A stretch of 41,243 nucleotides of DNA from Bacteroidota bacterium (GCA_003045995.1 PZPG01000015.1:1-41243); one strand, 5' to 3'; shown: positions 1 through 7,765, counted from the first letter of the stretch. Notes: generated from the sequence alone by a model not told the origin. Numbers and translations are program-made.

Positions 1-444
1 CGCCGCGCCCGAAATTACATGCATCAACAACCGCTCATACTGACCCGGTTTCTCCTCTACAAACGGAAGATAATATGCACAGTCCCCACGATCCCCACGA
101 TCCCCACAGTCCCAACGACCCCCATAATCCCTATTCCCTCCGCCTACCCGCGCCGGTCGTACCCCGCGAATCCGCCCCTCCATCACCCCGTTCCAATGCT
201 CCGCCATCCCCTGCATCACAAATGTATGCGTTCGGTCGCTCGCCCACGGATAATCGCATGAAAACGCCTCCAGAATCAGTAACGGCTTCCGTAACCGATT
301 CGCCTCCTCCACCGCAAATTCTAGAGCAAAATTGTAGTGAAACCGCCGGTTAATCTGCATCCAATATAACACATACCCGCCCTCGGCGTTCGGTTCTGCC
401 TGGTTTCTCCGAAAAATTCGCGTGTTATGAAATGGATCCATCAT
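1..444 (-). CDS. phr: Class II deoxyribodipyrimidine photolyase, N-terminal part (cut by window edge)
   Basis: The reading frame is open on the minus strand from an ATG-ATG pair at 444 to base 1, giving 148 N-terminal residues. Class II photolyases use FAD and blue light to split cyclobutane pyrimidine dimers. The family pattern is visible: GGYVLYWMQINRR (residues 22-34), then FALEFAVEEAN (39-49), PLLIL (54-58) and PWASDRTHTFVMQGM (66-80). The catalytic FAD domain lies off the window. Residues 107-122 form a Gly/Arg/Asp/Cys-rich stretch, encoded by a five-copy 9-nt repeat, placed just before the conserved YYLPFVEEKPG segment; relatives have a short loop there. The gene starts 8 nt after the typA stop codon, so the two are probably co-transcribed. 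Residue 1 could be either Met. Confidence 0.82.
   Translation of the reverse strand, partial: MMDPFHNTRIFRRNQAEPNAEGGYVLYWMQINRRFHYNFALEFAVEEANRLRKPLLILEAFSCDYPWASDRTHTFVMQGMAEHWNGVMEGRIRGVRPARVGGGNRDYGGRWDCGDRGDRGDCAYYLPFVEEKPGQYERLLMHVISGAA
80..124 (-). repeat. 9-nt tandem repeat x5 inside photolyase gene
   Basis: On the plus strand the units read CAGTCCCCA, CGATCCCCA, CGATCCCCA, CAGTCCCAA, CGACCCCCA. The unit is three codons, so frame is preserved. It encodes a low-complexity Gly/Asp/Arg/Cys loop. Confidence 0.9.
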
Positions 445-452
445 TCTCTTTT

Positions 453-2279
453 TTACCCCACAGCCTCCAAACTGCGGTCGTATCGCTTCCGCTCGTTATG
501 ATCCAGGTACAACTTCCGGATCCGCAAACTCTTCGGCGTTACCTCCAGCAGCTCGTCCCGATCGATAAACTCGATCGACTGCTCCAGACTCATCGACTTC
601 GCTTTCGCGATCTTCACGCTGTCTGCCGTCTGTGTCGCCCGGTGATTCGTCAAATTCTTCCGCTTCACCACATTTACAACAAGATCATCCGACCGCTTGT
701 TCATGCCAACCACCTGTCCCGCGTACACGGCATCCCCCGGCGTCACCAAAAACTCTCCGCGATCCTGCAAGCCCTCCAGCGCATACGAGGTCACTTCCCC
801 GGTCTCTAATGCGATCAATGCACCGCGCGTTCGGCCCGGAATCTCCCCGGCATACGGCTCGTATGCAGAAAACTGCTGATGCATGATCCCCGTTCCGCGC
901 GTTTCCGTCATCATCTCCCCCCGAAATCCAATCAACCCCCGCGACGGCACCCGAAATTCCACCCGATGATTCTCACCCTCCTGTGCCATCGAGATCATCA
1001 ATCCCTTCCTCTTCTGAAGCTGATCAATCACCCGGTTGCTGTAATCCGCGTGTACATCAATCACAACCTCCTCAAACGGCTCATACCGTCCATCTGCACG
1101 CTCCTGAAACAACACCTCCGGCCGCGATAACGCGAACTCAAACCCTTCCCGGCGCATCGTTTCGGTCAAAATTGCAAGCTGAAGCTCCCCTCGCCCCGAC
1201 ACCTTGAAAATATCCGGATTCTCCGTCTGCTCCACCCTAAGTGATACATTCGTGCGAATCTCCTTCGCCAACCGGTCCTTAATCATATTCGAGGTCACAT
1301 AATCCCCCTCTTTTCCTGCAAACGGCGAATTGTTCACCCGCAGATAGATCGCCATCGTTGGCTGATCAATGTCGTAATACTCAATCGGTGAAGGATCACT
1401 GATATCCGTAAGTGTATCCCCGATCTCCACATCCTCATAGCCCGCCATAGCAAAAATATCCCCCGCTGGCGCCATATCCACCGGCTCCCGGTTCAACCCG
1501 TGAAACGTAAACAACTTCGTAGCCCGCGCTTTCATTTTTCGAGTTCCCTTCCGGTCTACCAGCAAAATCTCCTGCTGCGTGCGAATCGTCCCCTGCTCCA
1601 CGCGGCCAATCGCAATCCTGCCTACATAATCATTCCAATCCACACTACTTACCAGCATCTTAAATGGCTTGTCCGCCTGCTGTTCTGGCCCGGGAATGTG
1701 CTCGGTAATCGTCTCAAACAGTGGCGTAAGATCCTCTCCATCATCCGCCCAATCCCGTCGAGCAATCCCCTGAATCCCAACCGCGTACAGTACCGGAAAA
1801 TCCAGCTGCTCATCATCCGCATTCAGCGTCACAAACAGATCAAAAATCTCATTCAGCACCTCATCCGGTCGCGCATCCTTCCGATCGATCTTATTAATCA
1901 CCACAATCGGGCGATACCCCAAATCCAGCGACTTCCGCAACACAAACTTTGTCTGCGGCAACGGGCCTTCCGCGGCATCCACCAGCAAAATCACCCCGTT
2001 CACCATCTTCAAAATCCGCTCCACCTCCCCGCCAAAATCCGCGTGCCCCGGCGTATCTACGATGTTAATCTTCGTATCATTCCAATACACCGCCGTGTTC
2101 TTCGAGCTAATCGTGATCCCCTTCTCCCTCTCCAGATCCCCCGAATCCATCACTCGCTCATTCACCTGCTGGTTTTCGCGAAACGTTCCGCTCTGCTGCA
2201 ACATCTGATCCACCAGCGTAGTTTTCCCATGATCCACATGAGCAATAATGGCAATATTTCGTATCTCTTGATAACTCAT
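453..2279 (-). CDS. typA: Ribosome-associated GTPase TypA/BipA
   Basis: 608 residues, the usual TypA length. It is a translational GTPase of the EF-G superfamily that binds the ribosome and supports 50S assembly and growth under stress. The P-loop AHVDHGKT is at residues 13-20, followed by the switch I region EREKGITI, the G3 motif DTPGHADF and the G4 motif NKID. The C-terminal half carries the EF-G-like domain with GRGELQLAIL and the TypA hallmark VPSRGLIGFRGEMMTETRGTG region. The ATG at 2279 directly precedes the GTPase domain. A TACTTTTG box at 2436-2443 is the likely -7 element, giving a leader of about 150 nt. The photolyase gene follows after 8 nt. Confidence 0.97.
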   Translation of the reverse strand: MSYQEIRNIAIIAHVDHGKTTLVDQMLQQSGTFRENQQVNERVMDSGDLEREKGITISSKNTAVYWNDTKINIVDTPGHADFGGEVERILKMVNGVILLVDAAEGPLPQTKFVLRKSLDLGYRPIVVINKIDRKDARPDEVLNEIFDLFVTLNADDEQLDFPVLYAVGIQGIARRDWADDGEDLTPLFETITEHIPGPEQQADKPFKMLVSSVDWNDYVGRIAIGRVEQGTIRTQQEILLVDRKGTRKMKARATKLFTFHGLNREPVDMAPAGDIFAMAGYEDVEIGDTLTDISDPSPIEYYDIDQPTMAIYLRVNNSPFAGKEGDYVTSNMIKDRLAKEIRTNVSLRVEQTENPDIFKVSGRGELQLAILTETMRREGFEFALSRPEVLFQERADGRYEPFEEVVIDVHADYSNRVIDQLQKRKGLMISMAQEGENHRVEFRVPSRGLIGFRGEMMTETRGTGIMHQQFSAYEPYAGEIPGRTRGALIALETGEVTSYALEGLQDRGEFLVTPGDAVYAGQVVGMNKRSDDLVVNVVKRKNLTNHRATQTADSVKIAKAKSMSLEQSIEFIDRDELLEVTPKSLRIRKLYLDHNERKRYDRSLEAVG

Positions 2280-2435
2280 AACTGTTTTATGTACCTACAT
2301 CTACTTCATGAATAATTCCCGCAAACCCTTACAATGAGTGCCGGGCTACGGTGTATTTGCATCAACCCGCACAGCAAACAGAACATTACACCTGTTCGGC
2401 TTTCGCAGGGTTTGGACTCTCTCACAAGAGCCGCG

Positions 2436-2443
2436 CAAAAGTA
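2436..2443 (-). promoter_or_regulatory. Putative -7 box (TACTTTTG) of typA
   Basis: The minus strand reads TACTTTTG, matching the Bacteroidota TAnnTTTG -7 consensus, about 155 nt upstream of typA. I could not identify a convincing -33 element. Confidence 0.45.
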
Positions 2444-2520
2444 CGGCCTTTTTTCTTCAACCGTACTCTTTATTTTTCTTCGGGTTGATGTAATTTCCAC
2501 CCGGCTCTACTAACATATGT

Positions 2521-3087
2521 ATGGTGAGAAGCATTCCCGGTGACCGCCACAACCTTAGTGTAGTCGCCACACCTTCTGTGCATGAACACGCAACCCTTGG
2601 ATCTGTGAACGAACGCGACTTCTTACAAGCGATCAACGACAACCGGGGCATTATCTACAAACTCCTCAATTTATATGTAGATGATCCAACGGAGTCGGAA
2701 GACCTCTACCAAGAGATCCTTCTGCAGGTGTGGAGTGCCAGAAAACGTTTTCGGGGGGATGCAAAGTTCAGTACGTGGCTTTATAAAATCTGCCTCTATA
2801 CCATTCTCACCGCCAAGCGAAAAAGCGACCCCAAAAAAACGATTTCGCTCGACGATACCTGGTACGAACCGTCTTCGGAGGAGGAGATGGAGCAGGATGA
2901 ACAGGCAGAACTTCTCTACAACGCAATCAAACAACTGGAGCCGATCGAAAAATCGATGATTACGATGCATCTCGACGGGTTTAGCAACCCCGAGATTGCA
3001 GAATTTTTTGGAATTACCGTCAACCATTGCAACGTGAAACTTTTCCGAATTCGGGAAAAGCTTGCAAAAATTCTTACACCAGCCTAA
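2521..3087 (+). CDS. RNA polymerase sigma factor, ECF-like sigma-70 family
   Basis: 188 residues from the ATG at 2521. An in-frame GTG at 2605 gives 160 residues beginning VNERDFLQAINDNRG, which fits family length better, so the start is uncertain. Region 2 is clear: the core-binding helix with ESEDLYQEILLQVW, then the RFRGDAKFSTWLYKI segment that melts the -10 region. Region 4 is a helix-turn-helix (LEPIEKSMITMHLDGFSNPEIAEFFGIT, then NVKLFRIREKL). An acidic linker (SSEEEMEQDEQ) joins the two. No zinc-binding anti-sigma follows. The next gene, 12 nt downstream, encodes a four-helix membrane protein that may take part in its control; that is inference from position only. Confidence 0.9.
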   Translation: MVRSIPGDRHNLSVVATPSVHEHATLGSVNERDFLQAINDNRGIIYKLLNLYVDDPTESEDLYQEILLQVWSARKRFRGDAKFSTWLYKICLYTILTAKRKSDPKKTISLDDTWYEPSSEEEMEQDEQAELLYNAIKQLEPIEKSMITMHLDGFSNPEIAEFFGITVNHCNVKLFRIREKLAKILTPA

Positions 3088-3099
3088 ACCATTCTCATT

Positions 3100-3720
3100 A
3101 TGGAACTAAAAGAATACTGGAAACCGGATGTCAAAAGCCGCCTCACCGCGGATCCGAAACCCATTCAAAAGCCTGCTGCTAAGCGAAGTAAGCACCCGCT
3201 GCAGATGCTGTATAGACGTGTCCGATCCTATTTTATCATCAACACAGCTGGAATTCTGTTCACAGCCGCACTTCTCTTTCTCTTTCCTATTACGATTGTG
3301 CAAGTACTGCTTGGGTTTGTCATTCTTGCACAGCTTTGGTCCGCTAAACGCACATTTTACCTCTACCAGAAGATCCAATATGCCCTATCCGATGTAAAAA
3401 CAGGCATGCTCCACCTGCTCAAGCAACAACTTGCTCTCATCCTCGACTTCATCAAATTGGAAGAACGACTCACCATCTTTGTCCTCCCGTTCGCACTGGC
3501 CGGCGGATTTATCGCAGGTGGCCTAAGCAGATCCCAAAAATCCGTTACTGAATTTTTTGCAGAACCCACCATTCAAATCGGCATTCTGGTGACTCTGATC
3601 CTCTTTATTCCAATCTTTTACTTCCTCACAAAATGGATCAACAGGCTGCTCTTTGGACATCACTCCGAAAGCTTGAAACAGATGATCCAATCCCTTGAGA
3701 ATCACACGGAGACGGGGTGA
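3100..3720 (+). CDS. Four-helix membrane protein of unknown function, paired with the sigma factor
   Basis: 206 residues. I do not recognise a named family. Residues 1-45 are basic and polar, probably cytoplasmic. Two adjacent hydrophobic helices follow at about 46-82 (IINTAGILFTAALLFLF and TIVQVLLGFVILAQLW). A long amphipathic stretch (about 83-120) leads to a third helix (LTIFVLPFALAGGFIAGGL) and a fourth (IQIGILVTLILFIPIFYFL), then a charged tail. It starts 12 nt after the sigma gene and its TGA overlaps the ATG of the yjbQ-like gene by one base, so all three are probably one operon. A membrane-anchored regulator of the sigma factor is possible, but no anti-sigma domain is visible. Confidence 0.85.
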   Translation: MELKEYWKPDVKSRLTADPKPIQKPAAKRSKHPLQMLYRRVRSYFIINTAGILFTAALLFLFPITIVQVLLGFVILAQLWSAKRTFYLYQKIQYALSDVKTGMLHLLKQQLALILDFIKLEERLTIFVLPFALAGGFIAGGLSRSQKSVTEFFAEPTIQIGILVTLILFIPIFYFLTKWINRLLFGHHSESLKQMIQSLENHTETG

Positions 3721-4187
3721 TGGTCTGGCAAACGCAACTCACGCTCGCTCCCAGACCAAGAGGATTCCATATCATTACCGAAGAGATCCGACAGGCGCTC
3801 GCAGGTAGTAGGCAACGTTCACAAGCAAACATGCCTCAGATGAACAGCCCTCAATCGAACATCCCCAAAACCGGCCTCCTGCATATCTTTATTCAGCACA
3901 CCAGCGCATCCCTCGCCATCAATGAAAGTGCGGACCCGTCCGTACGAAGAGATTTTGAAGCCCATTTCAACCGAATGGTTCCCGAAGACCCGTCCCTTTT
4001 TGAGCACACGCTGGAGGGCAGCGACGACATGACATCTCACCTCAAAAGTTCCATGCTAGGACAATCCGTCACCGTGCCGATCACCAACGGATCTTTAAAT
4101 CTGGGTACGTGGCAGGGAATTTGGCTCTGTGAACATAGAAATCGAGGAGGGAGCCGGCGTCTCATTCTCACTGTAATCGGGGAGTGA
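3720..4187 (+). CDS. YjbQ family protein (UPF0047)
   Basis: 155 residues from the ATG at 3720, which overlaps the preceding TGA. The family has weak thiamine-phosphate synthase activity in some members; the physiological role is not settled. Conserved blocks are GLLHIFIQHTSASLAINE, then DPSVRRDFEAHFNRMVPED, EGSDDMTSHLKSSMLGQSVTVPI and LGTWQGIWLCEHRNRGGSRRLIL. The His, Asp and Glu residues in these blocks form the family's metal/active site. About 20 extra polar residues (SRQRSQANMPQMNSPQSN) sit before GLLHIF, where relatives have a short loop. The stop codon lies inside an 18-nt duplication that continues into the spacer. Confidence 0.92.
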   Translation: MVWQTQLTLAPRPRGFHIITEEIRQALAGSRQRSQANMPQMNSPQSNIPKTGLLHIFIQHTSASLAINESADPSVRRDFEAHFNRMVPEDPSLFEHTLEGSDDMTSHLKSSMLGQSVTVPITNGSLNLGTWQGIWLCEHRNRGGSRRLILTVIGE

Positions 4188-4213
4188 GCAACCTTCGGGG
4201 AGTGAGCAACGTA
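4178..4213 (+). repeat. 18-nt tandem duplication spanning the yjbQ stop codon
   Basis: CGGGGAGTGAGCAACCTT is followed immediately by CGGGGAGTGAGCAACGTA. The TGA stop of the YjbQ gene (4185-4187) is inside copy 1. Confidence 0.9.
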
Positions 4214-4279
4214 CTCTTCGTATGACAACCTACTCTCTTTCAAGGCTAACCACACTAGCGGCAGAATAGCGTCTATTTA

Positions 4280-4309
4280 CGCAACTTTGTAACACGCAAC
4301 TTTGCAACA
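4280..4309 (+). repeat. 15-nt tandem repeat x2 in spacer
   Basis: CGCAACTTTGTAACA is followed by CGCAACTTTGCAACA, in the convergent spacer between the YjbQ gene and tRNA-Ser. Confidence 0.85.
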
Positions 4310-4348
4310 CACATCTATTCAAACACATTCACACACATCGTTCCAATG

Positions 4349-4436
4349 CGGAGAGAGAGGGATTCGAACCCTCGATACCCTTTTGAGGTATACTCCCTTA
4401 GCAGGGGAGCGCTTTCGACCACTCAGCCATCTCTCC
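4349..4436 (-). tRNA. tRNA-Ser (anticodon GCT)
   Basis: An 88-nt class II tRNA. The acceptor stem pairs GGAGAGA with TCTCTCC and the discriminator is G. The anticodon stem CTCCC/GGGAG encloses the loop CTGCTAA, anticodon GCT, reading AGC/AGU serine codons. The long variable arm pairs TACC with GGTA, and the T-loop is GGTTCGAATCC. The 3' CCA is not encoded. It lies 84 nt downstream of hpt on the same strand and could be read through from that operon. Confidence 0.97.
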
Positions 4437-4520
4437 AAACCGATTCGAAAAGGCAACCCCTTTCCGAAGGGCATCAAATATAATCAGCTTTCCCCTCCAC
4501 TTGCAACAGGAAAACAAAAT

Positions 4521-5078
4521 TTACGAACCCTCCAGGATATAGATCTGCGCCAGATTTCTTCCCTCCTGCGCATAATCCAACCCATACCCGAGAACAAACA
4601 AATTCGGAATCTCAAACCCTGTGTAATGCAGTTGCACATCATGACGTGTCGCCTCCTTTTTGTGCAATAGCGTACTCACCCGAATGGAGGCCGGCTCAAA
4701 CTTCTCCAGCTTCTTGTACAAATAATGAATCGATAAACCAGTATCTACAATATCCTCCACCAGTATGATATGACGCCCTTTGATATTGGCATCCACCTCC
4801 TTGAGATCCCGCACCTTCCCGGAGGACACCTTTTCCGCCCCGTAACTGCTCAGCTTCAGAAAATCCACCTCACACGGAATACTCACATACCGCATCAAAT
4901 CCGCCAAAAAAATATACGCCCCATTCAACACGCCAATAAAAATTGGCCGCTTCCCCTCATAATCTTCACTAATTTTTGCCCCCAACATTCGAATCCGCTC
5001 CTGAATTTCGTCATGCGTTAAATACACGCGAAACGTTTCCTGATTCACAGTCACAGATTCCGGCAAATATCGTTCCAT
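4521..5078 (-). CDS. hpt: Hypoxanthine phosphoribosyltransferase
   Basis: 185 residues, normal size for bacterial HPRT. It salvages hypoxanthine and guanine to IMP and GMP using PRPP. The PRPP-binding motif VEDIVDTGLS lies mid-protein after HIILVEDIVDTG. The upstream FIGVLNGAYIFLADLMR and FLKLSSYG segments and the C-terminal PNLFVLGYGLDYAQEGRNL are typical, with the flexible loop SYGAEKVSSGKV between them. The ATG at 5078 is 9 nt after the tilS stop; tilS-hpt adjacency is common in bacteria. The last tilS codons carry the motif AATCCCATCAACCCGAA, which ends 22 nt before this start codon. Confidence 0.96.
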   Translation of the reverse strand: MERYLPESVTVNQETFRVYLTHDEIQERIRMLGAKISEDYEGKRPIFIGVLNGAYIFLADLMRYVSIPCEVDFLKLSSYGAEKVSSGKVRDLKEVDANIKGRHIILVEDIVDTGLSIHYLYKKLEKFEPASIRVSTLLHKKEATRHDVQLHYTGFEIPNLFVLGYGLDYAQEGRNLAQIYILEGS

Positions 5079-5087
5079 AGCAGCTAA

Positions 5088-6623
5088 CTAAAGGTGTTTG
5101 TTCGGGTTGATGGGATTCGCTCCTGCCCCAAATGATGCTCTACTCGCAATCAGAACAGAACGTGTCCCGATTGTGCATCGAACCGGGTTGGCAATCACCC
5201 CCAAAGACCCGTCGGATAAGACGTGCGGAAAGATAACGGCACAAACGGTTTGATCAAAAGAAATCAGTACCCAAGCCCGCTTTTTTTCCGCAGCGGATAC
5301 TTTTCGATCCGTTAGCAGATCCGACACCAGACGGGTATGCTCCATTCCCAGTGGCTGGATTCGATCGCCATCCTGCCAATGTCGAAGCGTGAGAGGAAAC
5401 ACCAGGGAGGCCTCATCCATCACAAGCTCACCCCGATGAAAATCCTCTGATTTGAACCTCTTGCTCCACGTCTTCAAACAAAACCGAAGACCGGTGGACG
5501 TATGCAATCCTGACGAAACGTGCTCTTTTTCAAGCACCCATAAATCGGCGGACTGTTTGGCCGTCTGTTCAACCGTCTGTTTGACCGTCTGTTCTTTTGC
5601 ACCCTTCATCTCCTCCGATGGACTCTCATTTCGGAGTAGTACCAGCCAGTCACGATCTCTCATCAGTGAAAAACCCATCCCAATGCTGATCTGCTGCCCG
5701 GTTTGCAGAGAATCAATCGAAGAAAGCTCTCCCATCACCCCGTGCCTAACCGTTACACCGCTAATACTGCGAATCCAAGAGGATAATAGAAGTGCCCAAA
5801 GGGTGCGAGGCAACGGTACCAATGCAGAGAGTGAGAGCTTTGAACCCTCTCCCACAACACCCTCTTCCGCAATACCTTTTCCCGAAATACCTTTTCCCGA
5901 AATACCCTTTCCCGCAATCGAGTCCAACAGCAGATCCCTCATCGCTTCAAACTCGCGGGCACGCTGTCCCAGTCCAAGCAAATTGCTTTTCCATCCAGGG
6001 AAAAACCGATCCAACTCGGGTTCCAGGGATAACCGAATGAAGTTGCGGCCGTATGCGACATCCAGGTTGCTAACATCCGTCCTGTAAAGGATTCCATTCT
6101 GCTCTGCAACCATCTGAATGTCCTCCTTACCCAACTCCAAGAGAGGCCGGAACAGCCCCTGTTCATATACTTGCATCCCGCCCCAGTGCTCCATACCCGA
6201 CCCGCGCATCAATCGCTGGTAAATGGTCTCCACCTGGTCATCACGGTGATGGGCTGTAACAATGGCGTCGGCGCGAAACTCTCTTTTCAAATCACGGAAC
6301 ACTCCGTATCGCTTCTCCCTCGCCCATGCCTGGAAATTGCCCGTACTGTCCGACGCATCAAACCGAACCGACACACACTCCACCTTGTAAAGCCGGCAGA
6401 TCTCCTCGACCAGCTGTTGATCGAGCTCCGAGTCCTCCCCTCGCTTCTGGTAATTCACATGCACCACCGTAACCTGTGCACCGGCTCGATGCAGCAGATG
6501 CAACAATACCATGGAGTCGACCCCGCCACTCACACCGCAAATCAGCGATGGATGTGTGCCGAAGTACGTCTCAAGATGCTTTTGTACCGACCTCTCTGCC
6601 AGTAATGATGCGAATTTGTTCAT
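5088..6623 (-). CDS. tilS: tRNA(Ile)-lysidine synthase
   Basis: 511 residues. TilS adenylates C34 of tRNA-Ile(CAU) and attaches lysine, changing its reading from AUG to AUA. The PP-loop GVSGGVDSMVLLHLL begins near residue 30; TAHHRDDQVETIYQRLMRGSGM follows and LYRTDVSN is also typical. The C-terminal substrate-binding region includes RHWQDGDRIQPLGM. Two low-complexity inserts are encoded by tandem repeats: GISGK-type repeats at about residues 237-256, and a KQTVEQTV-type segment at about residues 342-358. The start at 6623 overlaps the end of birA by 53 nt in another frame. No later Met leaves enough residues before the PP-loop, so the overlap looks real. The final residues (ANPINPNKHL) overlap the hpt leader motif. 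Confidence 0.94.
   Translation of the reverse strand: MNKFASLLAERSVQKHLETYFGTHPSLICGVSGGVDSMVLLHLLHRAGAQVTVVHVNYQKRGEDSELDQQLVEEICRLYKVECVSVRFDASDSTGNFQAWAREKRYGVFRDLKREFRADAIVTAHHRDDQVETIYQRLMRGSGMEHWGGMQVYEQGLFRPLLELGKEDIQMVAEQNGILYRTDVSNLDVAYGRNFIRLSLEPELDRFFPGWKSNLLGLGQRAREFEAMRDLLLDSIAGKGISGKGISGKGIAEEGVVGEGSKLSLSALVPLPRTLWALLLSSWIRSISGVTVRHGVMGELSSIDSLQTGQQISIGMGFSLMRDRDWLVLLRNESPSEEMKGAKEQTVKQTVEQTAKQSADLWVLEKEHVSSGLHTSTGLRFCLKTWSKRFKSEDFHRGELVMDEASLVFPLTLRHWQDGDRIQPLGMEHTRLVSDLLTDRKVSAAEKKRAWVLISFDQTVCAVIFPHVLSDGSLGVIANPVRCTIGTRSVLIASRASFGAGANPINPNKHL
5101..5117 (-). promoter_or_regulatory. Leader motif AATCCCATCAACCCGAA upstream of hpt
   Basis: The minus strand reads AATCCCATCAACCCGAA, ending 22 nt before the hpt ATG and lying in the tilS 3' end. 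The same word occurs upstream of the CBM48 gene and, with a changed end, upstream of the transaldolase gene. Function unknown. Confidence 0.4.
5551..5598 (-). repeat. 12-nt tandem repeat x4 inside tilS
   Basis: Plus-strand units are GACTGTTTGGCC, GTCTGTTCAACC, GTCTGTTTGACC, GTCTGTTCTTTT. They encode a QTVKQTVEQTAKQS-like polar segment in the TilS C-terminal half. Confidence 0.88.
5856..5915 (-). repeat. 15-nt tandem repeat x4 inside tilS
   Basis: Plus-strand units are AACACCCTCTTCCGC, AATACCTTTTCCCGA twice, and AATACCCTTTCCCGC. They encode repeated Gly-Ile-Ser-Gly-Lys, in frame. Confidence 0.92.
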
Positions 6624-7404
6624 GCGTGAAGGTATCTACATTCAGTTCCTCATTCAACATCAAACAGGAACCATACTCATTCACGCCCAGAAATTTCACA
6701 GGGTCTTTGCGAAGAATTCCATCCACTTCTACGTGCACCCATCTTCCAAACCCATCCAACTCATGGCTTACAGTTCGGTAGAGGATATCAGACCGACTCT
6801 CCCATTGTAGATACATCTCCTCAAAATGGTTCAGGATACTTGCCAACAGCCACTCTCTCGAGACCATTCGATGCGTTTCCAGGTGAATCGATGTAGTTTT
6901 ATCCGGGTCCAAGTTGTTAGCACCGGGCGACTGATGCACATTCACACCTACACCCAGGATCACTTTCTCCAACTTGTGCCCCTGAAACACACCTTCCGTT
7001 AAAATTCCTGCAACCTTCCGACCATCAATCAGCACATCATTGGGCCATTTCACACTCACTCTGCCACGTACATCCGCATCTATGGCGTTTAGGACCTGAC
7101 GAATCGAGGACGCCATGCAAAGCGAGAGCAATAGAAGCCTCTCACTTCTGTCCGGACAAACCTGCAACGAAAAGGTGAGGTTTTTACCGGGTGATGAGAT
7201 CCATTCACGATTGTGCTGCCCCCGTCCGCGGGTTTGATGCTCCGCAAGAAGCACCAACCCATGACAGGATTCGCCCGGTGTGTCGCGCCGGGCTTTCAGC
7301 GCTGAGTTCGTAGACGGGATTTGCTTCTCTACAAGCAGAACATTTCCAAAAAGCTCCGTGCTCAGATGGTGTTTATACAGACCAATGTCGAAGAAGTCAC
7401 TCAA
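6571..7404 (-). CDS. birA: Biotin--[acetyl-CoA-carboxylase] ligase, monofunctional
   Basis: 277 residues from a TTG at 7404. It activates biotin as biotinyl-AMP and transfers it to the biotin carboxyl carrier protein of acetyl-CoA carboxylase. The biotin-binding GRGQHNREWISSPGKNLTFS motif is near residues 75-94, with VKWPNDVLIDGRKVAGILTE near 125-145 and a short C-terminal SH3-like domain. There is no N-terminal helix-turn-helix, so it should not act as a repressor. It begins 41 nt after the CBM48 gene, and its last 53 nt also encode the start of tilS. Confidence 0.93.
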   Translation of the reverse strand: MSDFFDIGLYKHHLSTELFGNVLLVEKQIPSTNSALKARRDTPGESCHGLVLLAEHQTRGRGQHNREWISSPGKNLTFSLQVCPDRSERLLLLSLCMASSIRQVLNAIDADVRGRVSVKWPNDVLIDGRKVAGILTEGVFQGHKLEKVILGVGVNVHQSPGANNLDPDKTTSIHLETHRMVSREWLLASILNHFEEMYLQWESRSDILYRTVSHELDGFGRWVHVEVDGILRKDPVKFLGVNEYGSCLMLNEELNVDTFTHEQIRIITGREVGTKAS

Positions 7405-7419
7405 TCAGTTGTGTTTTGT

Positions 7420-7431
7420 CCGGGATCCCGG
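7420..7431. promoter_or_regulatory. 12-nt perfect palindrome CCGGGATCCCGG upstream of birA
   Basis: A perfect inverted repeat in the 41-nt spacer between the CBM48 gene and birA. It could form a short RNA hairpin or be an operator; nothing further supports either role. Confidence 0.3.
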
Positions 7432-7445
7432 GGTTTGATTCCCCG

Positions 7446-7745
7446 TTAGTTCCCAATTTTTACGAGGGAATCGTCTGTTCCAAACTCATTCATCACATAC
7501 GCGTCGGCTGCGTCATCATTTTGCCAACGCTCGCCATCCACAAAATACTTAAAGCGATACTCTTGCTCGGGCTTCAGCCGAACCACTCCACTCCATCCTG
7601 CTTCCTCTTTCTGGAGAAAATCAGCTTCGGTATTCCAATCGTTGAAATCACCGGCCACGGCCACACTTTTGTCGGCCCACTCTGCCGGAATCTGAAATTG
7701 AACTTTACACACAGTACGTTTTGGGGTAAACTCTTTTTGAATCAT
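7446..7745 (-). CDS. Stand-alone CBM48/isoamylase early-set domain protein
   Basis: 99 residues forming one carbohydrate-binding module 48 (AMPK beta glycogen-binding-like) domain and nothing else. Diagnostic segments are VAVAGDFNDWN, LKPEQEYRFKYFVDGERWQND and DAYVMNEFGTDDSLV, matching the beta-sandwich usually found before glycogen-branching or debranching catalytic domains. No catalytic domain follows; the next gene is birA. It may bind glycogen or oligosaccharides, but the ligand and partner are unknown. It is the first gene of a likely CBM48-birA-tilS-hpt operon. A TATCTTTG -7 box lies at 7833-7840, and the motif AATCCCATCAACCCGAA ends 20 nt before its ATG. Confidence 0.88.
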   Translation of the reverse strand: MIQKEFTPKRTVCKVQFQIPAEWADKSVAVAGDFNDWNTEADFLQKEEAGWSGVVRLKPEQEYRFKYFVDGERWQNDDAADAYVMNEFGTDDSLVKIGN

Positions 7746-7765
7746 GTCTCGTTTGATATTTTTTA

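Noticed and set aside
1500-2315. A 271-codon plus-strand ORF opposite typA
   Set aside because: It is a shadow of typA: basic, Leu/Ile/His/Arg-rich, with no family features.
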